From the NCBI GenBank assembly GCA_017429685.1, contig JAFROL010000005.1:1-48612 (forward strand): a DNA stretch of 48,612 nucleotides, given 5' to 3'. Below are positions 25,450 through 33,947 of the stretch, piece by piece (position 1 is the first letter of the stretch; each line of letters begins with the position of its first letter). The stretch is from Bacteroidales bacterium (GTDB taxonomy: Bacteria > Bacteroidota > Bacteroidia > Bacteroidales > P3). The position numbers and the translations under genes are program-made. The notes under the pieces were generated by a model. That model was not told the DNA's origin and searched no databases. It saw nothing but the letters and a program-made list of their open reading frames with translations.

Positions 25450-26310
25450 CTAATATTCCCACATATCCTGGCTGATGTCGAGCAGTTCGGACTCGATGCG
25501 CTCCGACTCCCAGATGGCTTCCGTTCCGGTCAGGTAGTCGAGGATGGAGCGGTTGAATCGGTTGGAATAGCGCGTCACGTAGCTGTTGAACATTCGGTTG
25601 ATGAAAACATAGTCCCACGACGGCTGGTCGGCAATGTTCTGCTGCCACGTGGCTTCGTTGCGCACCATAAGCCTTCGCACCTGCGGCGACTGCATAGGGA
25701 TCCAAAACAATTCGGCGGTGCCGATATAGTCCAAATCGCCGTCGTGCTCCTTGTAGAGTTCCTTGGTGAGGCTAAGGCCGAGAATTCGTATGTTCTGCTC
25801 CGTGACCTGCTTGTCGATATACCACGACTCCTTGAGCCTGATCTGGAGCATCTCCTCCGAGTTGAACTCCTTTGGAACCAAGACGGTCTTGTACTCATAG
25901 TTCTCGTCGTCGTCGACAATCTCCAGAATAATGGTGTCGGCACGCGTGAAACGGTCTACAAACGCCGCGTTGTCGAGCGGAATCTTCATCTCGTCGTCCT
26001 CGTAGATGGGTATCTCGCCAGCCACAACGGCATCCCACACGACGTAAGCGAAATTGCGACGGCCCTCGACACCCCTGCGCTCGGTGGGATAATAGAAGAA
26101 ATGGTTGAATTTCTCGCGAATGTCGATGGTGCGCCAAATCATCTGCTCCCAAACAACATCGTTTTCGCGGACATAGGGATAAACGTAAGGCTCGCGCTCT
26201 TTGGCGATATGTCGCTGATAGAAATGCGGCACGGAGCCGTCCTCTACCGTCTGGGCGACGGCAGAGAATGCCAGCATCGACATAATCACAAAAGCCAAGC
26301 GTTTCAGCAT
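25450..26310 (-). CDS. GldN/GldO-like T9SS protein (second copy)
   Basis: Periplasmic T9SS core component, 286 aa, with a signal peptide (LAFVIMSMLAFSAVAQ). It is homologous to the GldN just upstream: shared segments include YPYVRENDVVWEQMIWRTID with EKFNHFFYYPTE, I-P-I-YEDDEM, SWYIDKQVTEQNIRILGLS, and the same ending D-M-W-E-Y. GldN/PorN forms rings with GldK/PorK under the outer membrane. Tandem gldN-gldO is known from Flavobacterium johnsoniae, where gldO partly substitutes for gldN; whether this copy is the true orthologue of GldO is inference. A hairpin with a T tract separates it from gldN, so it may be expressed at a lower level. Confidence 0.88.
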   Translation of the reverse strand: MLKRLAFVIMSMLAFSAVAQTVEDGSVPHFYQRHIAKEREPYVYPYVRENDVVWEQMIWRTIDIREKFNHFFYYPTERRGVEGRRNFAYVVWDAVVAGEIPIYEDDEMKIPLDNAAFVDRFTRADTIILEIVDDDENYEYKTVLVPKEFNSEEMLQIRLKESWYIDKQVTEQNIRILGLSLTKELYKEHDGDLDYIGTAELFWIPMQSPQVRRLMVRNEATWQQNIADQPSWDYVFINRMFNSYVTRYSNRFNRSILDYLTGTEAIWESERIESELLDISQDMWEY

Positions 26311-26323
26311 ACGTGTGTCAGGG

Positions 26324-26363
26324 AAAAAGAGAGAGCCAAGAGTCGCACAGACCCTTGACTCTC
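26324..26363 (-). terminator. Possible attenuator between gldN and the gldO-like gene
   Basis: On the minus strand GAGAGTCAAGGGTC pairs with GACTCTTGGCTCTC (12 of 14 Watson-Crick, the rest wobble) and is followed by a run of five T residues. It lies between the gldN stop and the gldO-like start, so part of the transcripts may end here. Confidence 0.55.
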
Positions 26364-26385
26364 ATATTTGAATACATATTATTTC

Positions 26386-27282
26386 TTAGTATTCCCACAT
26401 ATCCGACTCGATGTCGAAAATTTCAGCCTCGATGGCCTGCGACTCCAGAATGGCGTCGGTACCTGTGAGGTAGGCCGAAATGGGGCGATTCATAACATTG
26501 GTCTCGCGATAGCAGAAACTGTCGAAATAACGGTCAATGAAGATGTCGTCATACGAACGCTCGGCGTGCGAATTGTGCTCGTCGTATGCCAGAACCTTTA
26601 CAAGGGCGTTGCGGACGCGCATATCGTCCATCGGCACCCAGAACATCTCGACATTGTCGCAAACGCGCTCACCGTCGCGGTCCTTGCAATAGTTGTAGAC
26701 CAAGGTGAGACCCGTGATGCGGACCTTCTGACGGGTGTCCTGCTTGTCGATATACCAATACTCCTTGATGCGGGCGGAATAGACCTCTTCGGGCCTGAAC
26801 TCCTCGGTGATAAGGGTATCACGGCCTTCGGTCTCGTCACCCCATTCGTCGTACTCGGCGATGTGGAAAGTGTAGCTGCGGGTCAGCTGGCTCATCATCT
26901 CCTCGTAAGTGAAGGGTGTCGTAAGGTCATCCTCTTTGAAGACTTCGATATCGCCGTTTTTCAGGGCGTCCATAATAGCCGTTGTAAGGCTGACGCGGCC
27001 TTGGGTGTTCTTCGAAGCGTCGATGGGGAAATAGAAGAACTGATTGAATTTCTCGCGGAAATCGATAGTTCTCCACACAGCGTGTTCCCACACGACGTCG
27101 GACTCGCGCAGAAATGGATACGGCATAGCCACGCGGCCACTAACCTGGTCCTTCTTGTAGAAGTCGTTGAAATTATGGTCTTCTTCGGCATCGATGATGC
27201 TTTGGGCATTAGCCGTGAAGGCGCCAGCCATAAAGAAGAACAGTCCTAAGCAAAACAATACTTTCTTCATTGTATGATTCAT
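26386..27282 (-). CDS. gldN: T9SS component GldN/PorN
   Basis: Periplasmic protein of 298 aa with signal peptide (VLFCLGLFFFMAGAFTANAQ). Characteristic stretches are YPFLRESDVVWEHAVWRTIDFREKFNQFFY (residues about 54-84), EYWYIDKQDTRQKVRITGL and the C-terminal D-M-W-E-Y. It forms a ring complex with GldK near the outer membrane and is required for secretion. It follows gldM by only six bases, matching the conserved order gldK-gldL-gldM-gldN. A second, divergent copy follows downstream. Confidence 0.93.
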   Translation of the reverse strand: MNHTMKKVLFCLGLFFFMAGAFTANAQSIIDAEEDHNFNDFYKKDQVSGRVAMPYPFLRESDVVWEHAVWRTIDFREKFNQFFYFPIDASKNTQGRVSLTTAIMDALKNGDIEVFKEDDLTTPFTYEEMMSQLTRSYTFHIAEYDEWGDETEGRDTLITEEFRPEEVYSARIKEYWYIDKQDTRQKVRITGLTLVYNYCKDRDGERVCDNVEMFWVPMDDMRVRNALVKVLAYDEHNSHAERSYDDIFIDRYFDSFCYRETNVMNRPISAYLTGTDAILESQAIEAEIFDIESDMWEY

Positions 27283-27288
27283 TTTATG

Positions 27289-28956
27289 TTATTTCAAACG
27301 CAGAGTGCAGTCGAGCGAGTGTGTTGCTCCGTCGGGAGTCTTCACAGTCACGTCGGTGATGTAGATTTTTTGGCCTCTCTTGGCATTGTTGATACGGCTG
27401 ACCATTTCGGGAGTCAGACGGTTGCCGGTACCATTCAGGTCGAGGGCACCCGATCCCTGGACGTTGAAGACGAAGCTGTTGATCTTCAGGGCAGGAATCT
27501 GGAAATCGAAGTCTTCCATCGAAGCACGCAACACAGGGTTGGCTGTGATTTCAGCCTTCGACACCTGGTCACCGCTCTTGAAGCTACCGATACGCAGCGA
27601 CGGTTTCGGGATACGCTTGATGCGGATTTCCTTAGTACCCATATCTTTCGTCTGGCCGTCGATCTTGGCCATAACCTTAAGGCTCATCTTGCCGATCTTG
27701 GTGGGTTTGATGATATAGTTACCATCGCCGGCATCCTTGACGATAGTGGCATTGCCGGTGGTAATGGTCGGAGTGATATCCTTCGAAGCCACGCCAGGAA
27801 CACCAATCGTAGCAGGATTGTCGATACCGGCATACACGACGTTCATCTTGACAAGCTCGGTGACAGCCACAGGAGCGGCGACGAAGTAGCTCTCGTCGAA
27901 CGGATATTCCTCTTCGACACCGTCCTTCATCATATAAACCACACCGTGGACCTTGCGTTCGCCCGGAGCACCGGCACCAGCGGTATAGGTGATCGAACCG
28001 TCAGGACCGCTCTTGTATTCGGCACCATTGATGACGGCACGGAACTCACGTTTCGAGTCGTAAGCACCGACGTTGACCTTCATCTCATACTTGCCACCCT
28101 GAATGACATAACTCGATGTCGGACGGCAAATAGCGGCAACCTGGTCGAACTTGAAGTCTTCCTTGCCGATCATACCGAAAAGCTTCTTGATAGCGTCGTA
28201 TTCGGCATTCATCAGCTCCGATTTCATACGCGAGAGGCATACGATGTCGGCAACAGCGATGGCGCCGTCGAAGTTGTACTCTTCCCAGCTGACAAGACGG
28301 CCAGCGTGAGAGCTCCAGAACTCGCCTTCGACATTCATACCGAAATTCACATCGACAGTGTCGTGAGTGAGGTTGGTGTCGCGAAACACTTCAGCTACTT
28401 TTTCCTTGTAGTTGATAATGGCGTTTTTGATATCGATGGCCTTTCCGGTTCCTTCGTTGTAGAAGAAGTGAGTACCCATATCGGTATTGTCTTTCTTCTC
28501 GATGATGTCGAGGCCACCCAAATCGAGGGCCACCTTAGCACTGTCGAGCAGGAAATTTCCACTTCCGTCGACAAGGGGAATCTTACGTTTTGTCGTGGTT
28601 TGGTCAGAATTGTGGCGTACAACATCGGCCGACTTCTGCATATAGCACAGGAAACCGTAGCGGCCTTCGTCGATAAGGTTCTTTACCGAGTCCGAGTAGG
28701 CGCGAATGGTCTGAGCTGCCTCATAGTATTTCGCTGCCTTCGTGGAATCGAGAATCATAGCCTGATCGAACATATTGTAAGCCTCAACAATCTGCGTGTC
28801 AATATTTTTGTTTGACTCGTTCATAGCATCGCCCACGGTGACGAATCCGTTGAGAATCTCGACAGATACGTTCAGTGCCAGCAGGGCGGTGTACACGAGG
28901 TACATCATTGCAATCATTTTTTGCCTCGGGGTCTCCGGGCAATTTGTAGCACCCAT
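27289..28956 (-). CDS. gldM: T9SS motor protein GldM/PorM
   Basis: Inner-membrane motor subunit of 555 aa whose large periplasmic part reaches toward the GldK/GldN ring. The N-terminus CPETPRQKMIAMMYLVYTALLALNVS contains the single transmembrane helix (about residues 15-34). Four periplasmic domains follow, ending in TVKTPDGATHSLDCTLRLK. With GldL it converts the proton gradient into mechanical work for secretion. The length is typical for GldM. It sits 70 bases after gldL and six before gldN in the operon. Confidence 0.95.
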   Translation of the reverse strand: MGATNCPETPRQKMIAMMYLVYTALLALNVSVEILNGFVTVGDAMNESNKNIDTQIVEAYNMFDQAMILDSTKAAKYYEAAQTIRAYSDSVKNLIDEGRYGFLCYMQKSADVVRHNSDQTTTKRKIPLVDGSGNFLLDSAKVALDLGGLDIIEKKDNTDMGTHFFYNEGTGKAIDIKNAIINYKEKVAEVFRDTNLTHDTVDVNFGMNVEGEFWSSHAGRLVSWEEYNFDGAIAVADIVCLSRMKSELMNAEYDAIKKLFGMIGKEDFKFDQVAAICRPTSSYVIQGGKYEMKVNVGAYDSKREFRAVINGAEYKSGPDGSITYTAGAGAPGERKVHGVVYMMKDGVEEEYPFDESYFVAAPVAVTELVKMNVVYAGIDNPATIGVPGVASKDITPTITTGNATIVKDAGDGNYIIKPTKIGKMSLKVMAKIDGQTKDMGTKEIRIKRIPKPSLRIGSFKSGDQVSKAEITANPVLRASMEDFDFQIPALKINSFVFNVQGSGALDLNGTGNRLTPEMVSRINNAKRGQKIYITDVTVKTPDGATHSLDCTLRLK

Positions 28957-29026
28957 ATTCTATCTTTTTATTTGTTCTACCATAAATTGTTGAATTACAT
29001 TATGCGTTACTCTGTGACGCACTGAA

Positions 29027-29926
29027 TCAGATGCGGGTCTGCATAGCAGCAAGCATATTGCCGTAGACATTGTTGAGCTCGGCAACCTTGCGGGTCAGTG
29101 CATCAACCTGCTCTTTGTACTTCAACACACCTTCTGCAGATTCTGCAAAGTTGGCAACCATACTTTGCATACGTTCCTGGACCTCCTTGGTAGCCTCGAG
29201 CTGCATAGTGGAGTTCTGCATCTGGATTTCGTACATTGCATTGATAGAAGAAAGGCTCGATGCCATCTTCTTGAGTTCGTCGACATACGAGGAATCGCCG
29301 GTACGCAGAGTCTGGGCGGTTTCCTGATAGATCGTGGAGAGGCTGGTGACAGCGGCGGTGGCACCCTTGAGGCTCTCGGAATAAGACGATGACAGTTCGA
29401 AATCGTGGTTGATCGACTCCGTCGTGCGCTTGTAGGCCTCGGAGAGGTCGTTGGCAGCCTCGGCGGCGACATCCATATTGGTGACAAATTTGTCCGTAGC
29501 GGCCACAGCGGTGGTCATATTGTTAAGCGAATTGGCAGACTCGGCAAGGTTTTCCATACCGCGGCCAAGACGGTCGACAAGTTCGGGGCCGATTTTGGCT
29601 TCGGAAAGCATTCTGTCGAGTTCGTCGGTAATACCATTGCCTGAGGTCGATTTGCCGGTGGATACGACAGCTTCTTCGCCCTTCATACCTGCAAGTTCAG
29701 GATATACAAGACTCCAGTCCCATTCGATGTGCAGAGGTTCAAAAGCTGAGAGGAAAAAGATGACGGCCTCGGTACCCATACCGAGAATCAGCATAGGCAC
29801 AGCACCAGGCCAGTGGTTGATTTTGAACAGAGCTCCGATAATAACGGCCGATGCGCCCCATCCATACAGTTTGCTCATAAAGTTCTTGTAACCTTTACTC
29901 CGAACAAGGTTGTCAATTTTACTCAT
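29027..29926 (-). CDS. gldL: T9SS motor protein GldL/PorL
   Basis: Inner-membrane partner of GldM, 299 aa. Two N-terminal transmembrane helices are visible (ASAVIIGALFKINHW and VPMLILGMGTEAVIFFLSAF, about residues 25-62). The charged residues K35, H38 and E53 within or beside them are candidates for the proton path described for this family. The cytoplasmic remainder is long and coiled-coil-like (MAANFAES-type heptads near the C-terminus). It lies between gldK and gldM in the conserved order. Confidence 0.95.
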   Translation of the reverse strand: MSKIDNLVRSKGYKNFMSKLYGWGASAVIIGALFKINHWPGAVPMLILGMGTEAVIFFLSAFEPLHIEWDWSLVYPELAGMKGEEAVVSTGKSTSGNGITDELDRMLSEAKIGPELVDRLGRGMENLAESANSLNNMTTAVAATDKFVTNMDVAAEAANDLSEAYKRTTESINHDFELSSSYSESLKGATAAVTSLSTIYQETAQTLRTGDSSYVDELKKMASSLSSINAMYEIQMQNSTMQLEATKEVQERMQSMVANFAESAEGVLKYKEQVDALTRKVAELNNVYGNMLAAMQTRI

Positions 29927-29995
29927 AACTTTAGTTTTTAAATTATGTTTACTTATTTTTTAATGTATTTATTCTTTTGTCAATATATGTCGCTA

Positions 29996-31357
29996 TTATT
30001 TTGCGACATTGGAAGCCGATTTCAGGTTATCGCCCTTAACGCGGCCCAGATAAGGCTGAACGCAACGGAAACCGATATACGACTTGGCAGTATCCTGGTA
30101 TTCAAACGAACGGGTCTGAACCTGGATGAAGTATTTCTGGTCCTTCCACGAACCGCCACGGATGACTTTACGCTTCATTGCGGGAGCATCGTTGTCCTTG
30201 GCATTGTAATTGTAGTAGGGCGACAGGGCATTGGCAATAACGTAAGTAGGATTGTCATAAGCATCCAAGCACCACTCAGAAACATTACCCGACATATCGT
30301 ACAGACCGTAGTCGTTCGGGGCATAGTGGCCAACCATAAGGGTCTTAACGCCACCATCGTCGTCGTATGCGCCCTTCAGAGGCTCATAGTTTGCAAGGAA
30401 GCAGCCATTGGGATTGCGGACGTAAGGACCGCCCCACGGATAGCTCTCGCCGGCGATGCCGCCACGGGCTGCGAATTCCCACTCTGCTTCGGTAGGCAGA
30501 CGGAAATCGTTCATCTGAGTATAGTCGATAGACTCAAGATACTGGTTCAGATAGTTCGAACGCCATACACAGAAAGCCTTGGCCTGCACCCAGCTGATGC
30601 CGACGACAGGATAGTTGTCGTAGGCGGGCGACGTGAAATACTGGCGGGTGAAGTCCTCATTCATACTATATGTATAGTCGTGAACCCAGCACAGAGTATC
30701 AGGATAGACGTTTACCACTTCGCGTTTGATGAGCGACGAACGGTTGTTCAAACCCTTCGGACGCGGAGCGAACATAGTACCCTTGTATTCGTCTTTGACA
30801 GCCGTCGAGCTCTCTTTCTTGGCAGCCTCGGCATAGTCAATCCAATAATATTCATAGTTCAGCTTGGCGGGATCGATGGTGCGGCGACGATAGAAGCGGT
30901 CTTTCTCAGGCAGATAGAGGTCTTCCAGAGCTTCGCGTGTTTCCTGTTCGGTCCAGCGGATTTTCTCTTTCTTGTTGAGGATAGCAGGTTCCAGAGGCTC
31001 GCCATATTCGTCTTCCTCAATCAGATAGCCATCAATACCGGCTTCGCCAAGCATACGGCGTGCAACCGAATCGATGACCCAATTGACAAACTGACGATAC
31101 TCGTTGTTTGTAATCTCAGTCTCGTCCATAAAATACGAGCTCACCTGCATAGTGCGCGGCTGTGGGGGTGTGCCATAGGTGACATTCTGGGTACCAGCAC
31201 CCATACTGAAGTTGCCTTGGTTAATGAAAACCATACCTTTGAGGTCTATATCCTCAAAAATTGGACGGTTCTGAACTCCAACCAGCTCGCCCTTGTCCGA
31301 CGAGCCACAGCTCCACAATAATACTACTCCAGAGAGTAAGAGAAACAACTTTTTCAT
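29996..31357 (-). CDS. gldK: T9SS lipoprotein GldK/PorK
   Basis: Outer-membrane lipoprotein of 453 aa that forms the periplasmic ring with GldN. The signal peptide ends in a lipobox (VVLLWSC, Cys near residue 17). The rest is a formylglycine-generating-enzyme-like (SUMF1/FGE-sulfatase) fold: MVFINQGNFSMG, ITNNEYRQFVNWV, YPVVGISWVQAKAFCVWR, FRLPTEAEWEFAARGG, GLYDMSGNVSEWCLD and IRGGSW. In GldK this fold is structural, not catalytic. It follows porP/sprF by 96 bases. Confidence 0.95.
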   Translation of the reverse strand: MKKLFLLLSGVVLLWSCGSSDKGELVGVQNRPIFEDIDLKGMVFINQGNFSMGAGTQNVTYGTPPQPRTMQVSSYFMDETEITNNEYRQFVNWVIDSVARRMLGEAGIDGYLIEEDEYGEPLEPAILNKKEKIRWTEQETREALEDLYLPEKDRFYRRRTIDPAKLNYEYYWIDYAEAAKKESSTAVKDEYKGTMFAPRPKGLNNRSSLIKREVVNVYPDTLCWVHDYTYSMNEDFTRQYFTSPAYDNYPVVGISWVQAKAFCVWRSNYLNQYLESIDYTQMNDFRLPTEAEWEFAARGGIAGESYPWGGPYVRNPNGCFLANYEPLKGAYDDDGGVKTLMVGHYAPNDYGLYDMSGNVSEWCLDAYDNPTYVIANALSPYYNYNAKDNDAPAMKRKVIRGGSWKDQKYFIQVQTRSFEYQDTAKSYIGFRCVQPYLGRVKGDNLKSASNVAK

Positions 31358-31453
31358 ATTAATAATGATATTATAATTTCAAAAATAATACTTTTCCTGT
31401 TTTCTGTTCTTTTACGGATGATTTGTAAAAAAGTTTCGTTTGCCTATAAATTA

Positions 31454-32470
31454 TTACAACAAATAACGTGTGTTCTGATAGACCGACGGCAGCTTCGGAG
31501 GAATGACAATCTTGAAGCAATATCTTACATACGCTTCAATCGAACCGAAGCTGAAACCCGACTTATAGACACCCAGCTTACTGGTTGTCAAGTCATAGGC
31601 AAGTCCTATCTTCATTTTGTCCCAATTAACGCCTCCGAGGAAAGTGACAGCATCCTGAAGACGGTAGCTTACACCGCCCCAGAACAGGTTCTGATATTCA
31701 AGCAGGCAGGAGAGGTCGAACTGGAAGACAGAGAAGTTGGCAGTTCTCACCAAGGCTGACGGTTTCAGGCGGAACGAGGGGTTGGAAGGAATCACGTACT
31801 CATATCCGCCCAACAGGTAGAGGACTCTGCTGGTCTGAAAGTTAAGCTCGTCACTATGCGTGCCGAGAAGATTCTTCAACGAAAAACCCAAATAGTAAGA
31901 ACCAGGCACCTGATAGTAGACACCTAACGAAGCATCGATCAGGAAGTCGCTGACCTCATCGTTGTTGAGTACCGGGTCGGAAGTCGACGAAGGAATATCG
32001 TTGGGGTTGCCAGGCAAATCGTCATAGCCGAAAAGACCTTTGGCGCGCGTAATGCTGTAGAAATTGCCCTCGATTCCTGCCGAGAGGTTGCCAGGGCCCC
32101 AATAGATGCGGAATGCGTAGTCAAACGAGCCACTGATTGTCGAGTTGTAGCCAATCTTGTCGGCAAACAGCGTGAAGCCGAGACCTCCGTGCAGAATCTT
32201 GACAGGAGAGTCAAACGAGAACAGATAGTCGGTCGGCAACGAGCCCTTTTCTCCTCCAGGGACAGGGGAATCCAAACGGAGACCCAACCATTGCCCACGA
32301 TACATAATCGAACCGCACATAGAGCCAGAGCTGCCCGCATAGGCAGGGTTGACGGCGAGACGGTTGAACATATACTGCGAGAACTGGACCTCCTGTTGAG
32401 AATGACCAACGTATGAAAATCCCAATATCAAAAGCAAAATTGATATGTTTTTTTTGATTTCGATTTTCAT
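31454..32470 (-). CDS. T9SS outer-membrane protein PorP/SprF family
   Basis: Outer-membrane beta-barrel protein of 338 aa from the ATG at 32470 (MKIEIKKNISILLLI), which directly precedes the signal peptide; an upstream in-frame start would add 14 residues ahead of it. After cleavage near YVGHSQ the signature QEVQFSQYMFNRLAVNPAYAGS is seen, typical of the PorP/SprF family. The body has alternating beta strands. PorP is needed for T9SS in Porphyromonas, and SprF for delivery of SprB in Flavobacterium. Here it is the first gene of the T9SS operon, which favours a PorP-like general role. Confidence 0.93.
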   Translation of the reverse strand: MKIEIKKNISILLLILGFSYVGHSQQEVQFSQYMFNRLAVNPAYAGSSGSMCGSIMYRGQWLGLRLDSPVPGGEKGSLPTDYLFSFDSPVKILHGGLGFTLFADKIGYNSTISGSFDYAFRIYWGPGNLSAGIEGNFYSITRAKGLFGYDDLPGNPNDIPSSTSDPVLNNDEVSDFLIDASLGVYYQVPGSYYLGFSLKNLLGTHSDELNFQTSRVLYLLGGYEYVIPSNPSFRLKPSALVRTANFSVFQFDLSCLLEYQNLFWGGVSYRLQDAVTFLGGVNWDKMKIGLAYDLTTSKLGVYKSGFSFGSIEAYVRYCFKIVIPPKLPSVYQNTRYLL

Positions 32471-32571
32471 ATTGTTTAAGCAGTTAATATAATGTAATAA
32501 TTTTATTTCCAATATTATATGATTACAAATACTCTGCTTGGAAAAACCAAAACAAAGTACTTTTTGACTTG

Positions 32572-32579
32572 CAAAGATA
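32572..32579 (-). promoter_or_regulatory. Promoter -7 box for the T9SS operon
   Basis: CAAAGATA reads TATCTTTG on the coding strand and fits TAnnTTTG, 102 bases before the porP ATG. The surrounding gap (32471-32665) is AT-rich and contains no gene. Confidence 0.55.
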
Positions 32580-32665
32580 ACAAGAATTATTTATTTATAT
32601 GATTTTTTTTTAAAAAATTTACAAAATATAAATAAATACGTCTGATTTTCAACACAAAAGCGATA

Positions 32666-33379
32666 TTATTTTGTGGCAACTATCTTTATATCGGGAAACA
32701 GGGCCAGAAGTTCTTTCCTGACAAGCTCGGCTTTGACATACGACTGCGACAGTTCGAGCACAGCAACCACTCGGTTCTTGATGCCGTGATGGCGGTATGC
32801 GACCTGGTCCTGATAGAATATCGGCAGACGTTCGACCCGCTTCTTGGCCTCGTCGGTGGTTCGGCACTGGAAAAGTTCCAGATCGTATAGCTTGTTGGCA
32901 TCGTAAGGGGGATCTGAGTCAAGCAGCGAAAGATATTCCTTAAACTGCCCTTTCTCAAGCACATCGAACAGTTGCTCCTGTTTTTCCCATAATGGCAAAC
33001 AGCGAGGTGGCAGCACCTCGACCAATACAGAATGCGATTTGACGCCGATTTGACGTGCAGCCCGTGACGTCAAATCCAGCACATTGGACTTTGGGCAACG
33101 GTCGTTGACGCGCACGATGACCTGCTTGCCGTTACTGGGATTGGTTACGAGCAGCAGGGTGCCGAACTTCAGTGTCCGATGAGCGGCCGTGAAGCGGTCT
33201 TGCGTGAAAATCTCGCCGTTGCTGGTCTTGCGTCCGATGAATTTGTCGCTATAGTAAGTACCTCGCATAGTGTATGTTTTAGTCGTATCGGTCGACGAAA
33301 TGGTCTGCGCTGATATTGACGGTACCGACATCAGCGCCATCACGACAAAAAACACACTATGCAAATATATAGCTCTCAT
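32666..33379 (-). CDS. RlpA-like double-psi beta-barrel protein with SPOR-like C-terminus
   Basis: Exported cell-wall protein of 237 aa with a signal peptide (VFFVVMALMSVPSISAQ). The RlpA-type double-psi barrel spans about residues 38-122, with GTYYSDKFIGRKTSNGEIF, TAAHRTLKFGTLLLVTNPSNG and VRVNDRCPKSNVLDLTSRAA. RlpA proteins cleave denuded glycan strands at septa; the Asp in NDR is retained. The C-terminal part (about 160-237) resembles a SPOR domain, which would target the protein to denuded peptidoglycan. It starts four bases after the KdsC-like gene, so the two are co-transcribed. Confidence 0.85.
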   Translation of the reverse strand: MRAIYLHSVFFVVMALMSVPSISAQTISSTDTTKTYTMRGTYYSDKFIGRKTSNGEIFTQDRFTAAHRTLKFGTLLLVTNPSNGKQVIVRVNDRCPKSNVLDLTSRAARQIGVKSHSVLVEVLPPRCLPLWEKQEQLFDVLEKGQFKEYLSLLDSDPPYDANKLYDLELFQCRTTDEAKKRVERLPIFYQDQVAYRHHGIKNRVVAVLELSQSYVKAELVRKELLALFPDIKIVATK

Positions 33380-33383
33380 AACT

Positions 33384-33902
33384 TTACCAGTCTAGGGCAT
33401 CGTCGTTGAACCACTTGCCTTGAAGTCGCAACGTCTGCTCAATCACGTCGCGCACACATCCGCGTCCACCGCCGAGATGTGATATATAGTCTGAAATGCT
33501 TTTGATTTCTTCGGCGGCATCGGCAGGACAGGCCGCAACACCACAGTGGCGCATAATCTCAAAGTCCGGTATGTCGTCGCCCATACAAAGCACCTCGCTT
33601 TCTTTCAGTCCATTCTCTTCCAGAAAATTGCGATAAGTAACCATTTTGTTGCCACAACCCGTATAGATCTGTGTGACGCCGAGCGACTCCATCCTGTTGT
33701 TGATACTCAGCGAAGTGGCTCCTGAAATTAAGGCTATGACATACCCTTTCTTTACAGCGTACTGTATAGCATATCCATCTTTAATGTTTCCACACCTGAC
33801 GGTTTCGCGGTCGGCATACATCCACACGCTTCCGTCAGTCATCACACCGTCAAAATCGAACACAAACGCTTTGATTTCGTGCAGTTTTGATTTATAGTTC
33901 AT
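33384..33902 (-). CDS. kdsC: KdsC-like HAD phosphatase
   Basis: Small HAD-superfamily hydrolase of 172 aa, the length and motifs of 3-deoxy-D-manno-octulosonate 8-phosphate phosphatase. Motif I is FVFDFDGVMTDGSVW (nucleophile D16 and D18), motif II SGATS, the Lys region CGNKMVTYR, and motif III GDDIPDFEIM. KdsC makes free Kdo for the lipid A core in the cytoplasm. It lies between a polysaccharide-deacetylase-like gene and the rlpA-like gene, an envelope-building context. Related HAD proteins act on other sugar phosphates, so the exact substrate is inferred. Confidence 0.85.
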   Translation of the reverse strand: MNYKSKLHEIKAFVFDFDGVMTDGSVWMYADRETVRCGNIKDGYAIQYAVKKGYVIALISGATSLSINNRMESLGVTQIYTGCGNKMVTYRNFLEENGLKESEVLCMGDDIPDFEIMRHCGVAACPADAAEEIKSISDYISHLGGGRGCVRDVIEQTLRLQGKWFNDDALDW

Positions 33903-33947
33903 CTGTCGTTGTATATTTTTTGGCCGCCCAGGGCAGCCTTGCGTTAG

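Noticed and set aside
27274-28815. 513-residue open frame antisense to gldM
   Set aside because: GldM is certain on the other strand. The antisense frame shows no motif, signal peptide or ribosome binding site.
29945-31321. 458-residue open frame antisense to gldK
   Set aside because: GldK motifs and operon order are clear on the minus strand; the opposite frame is a shadow.
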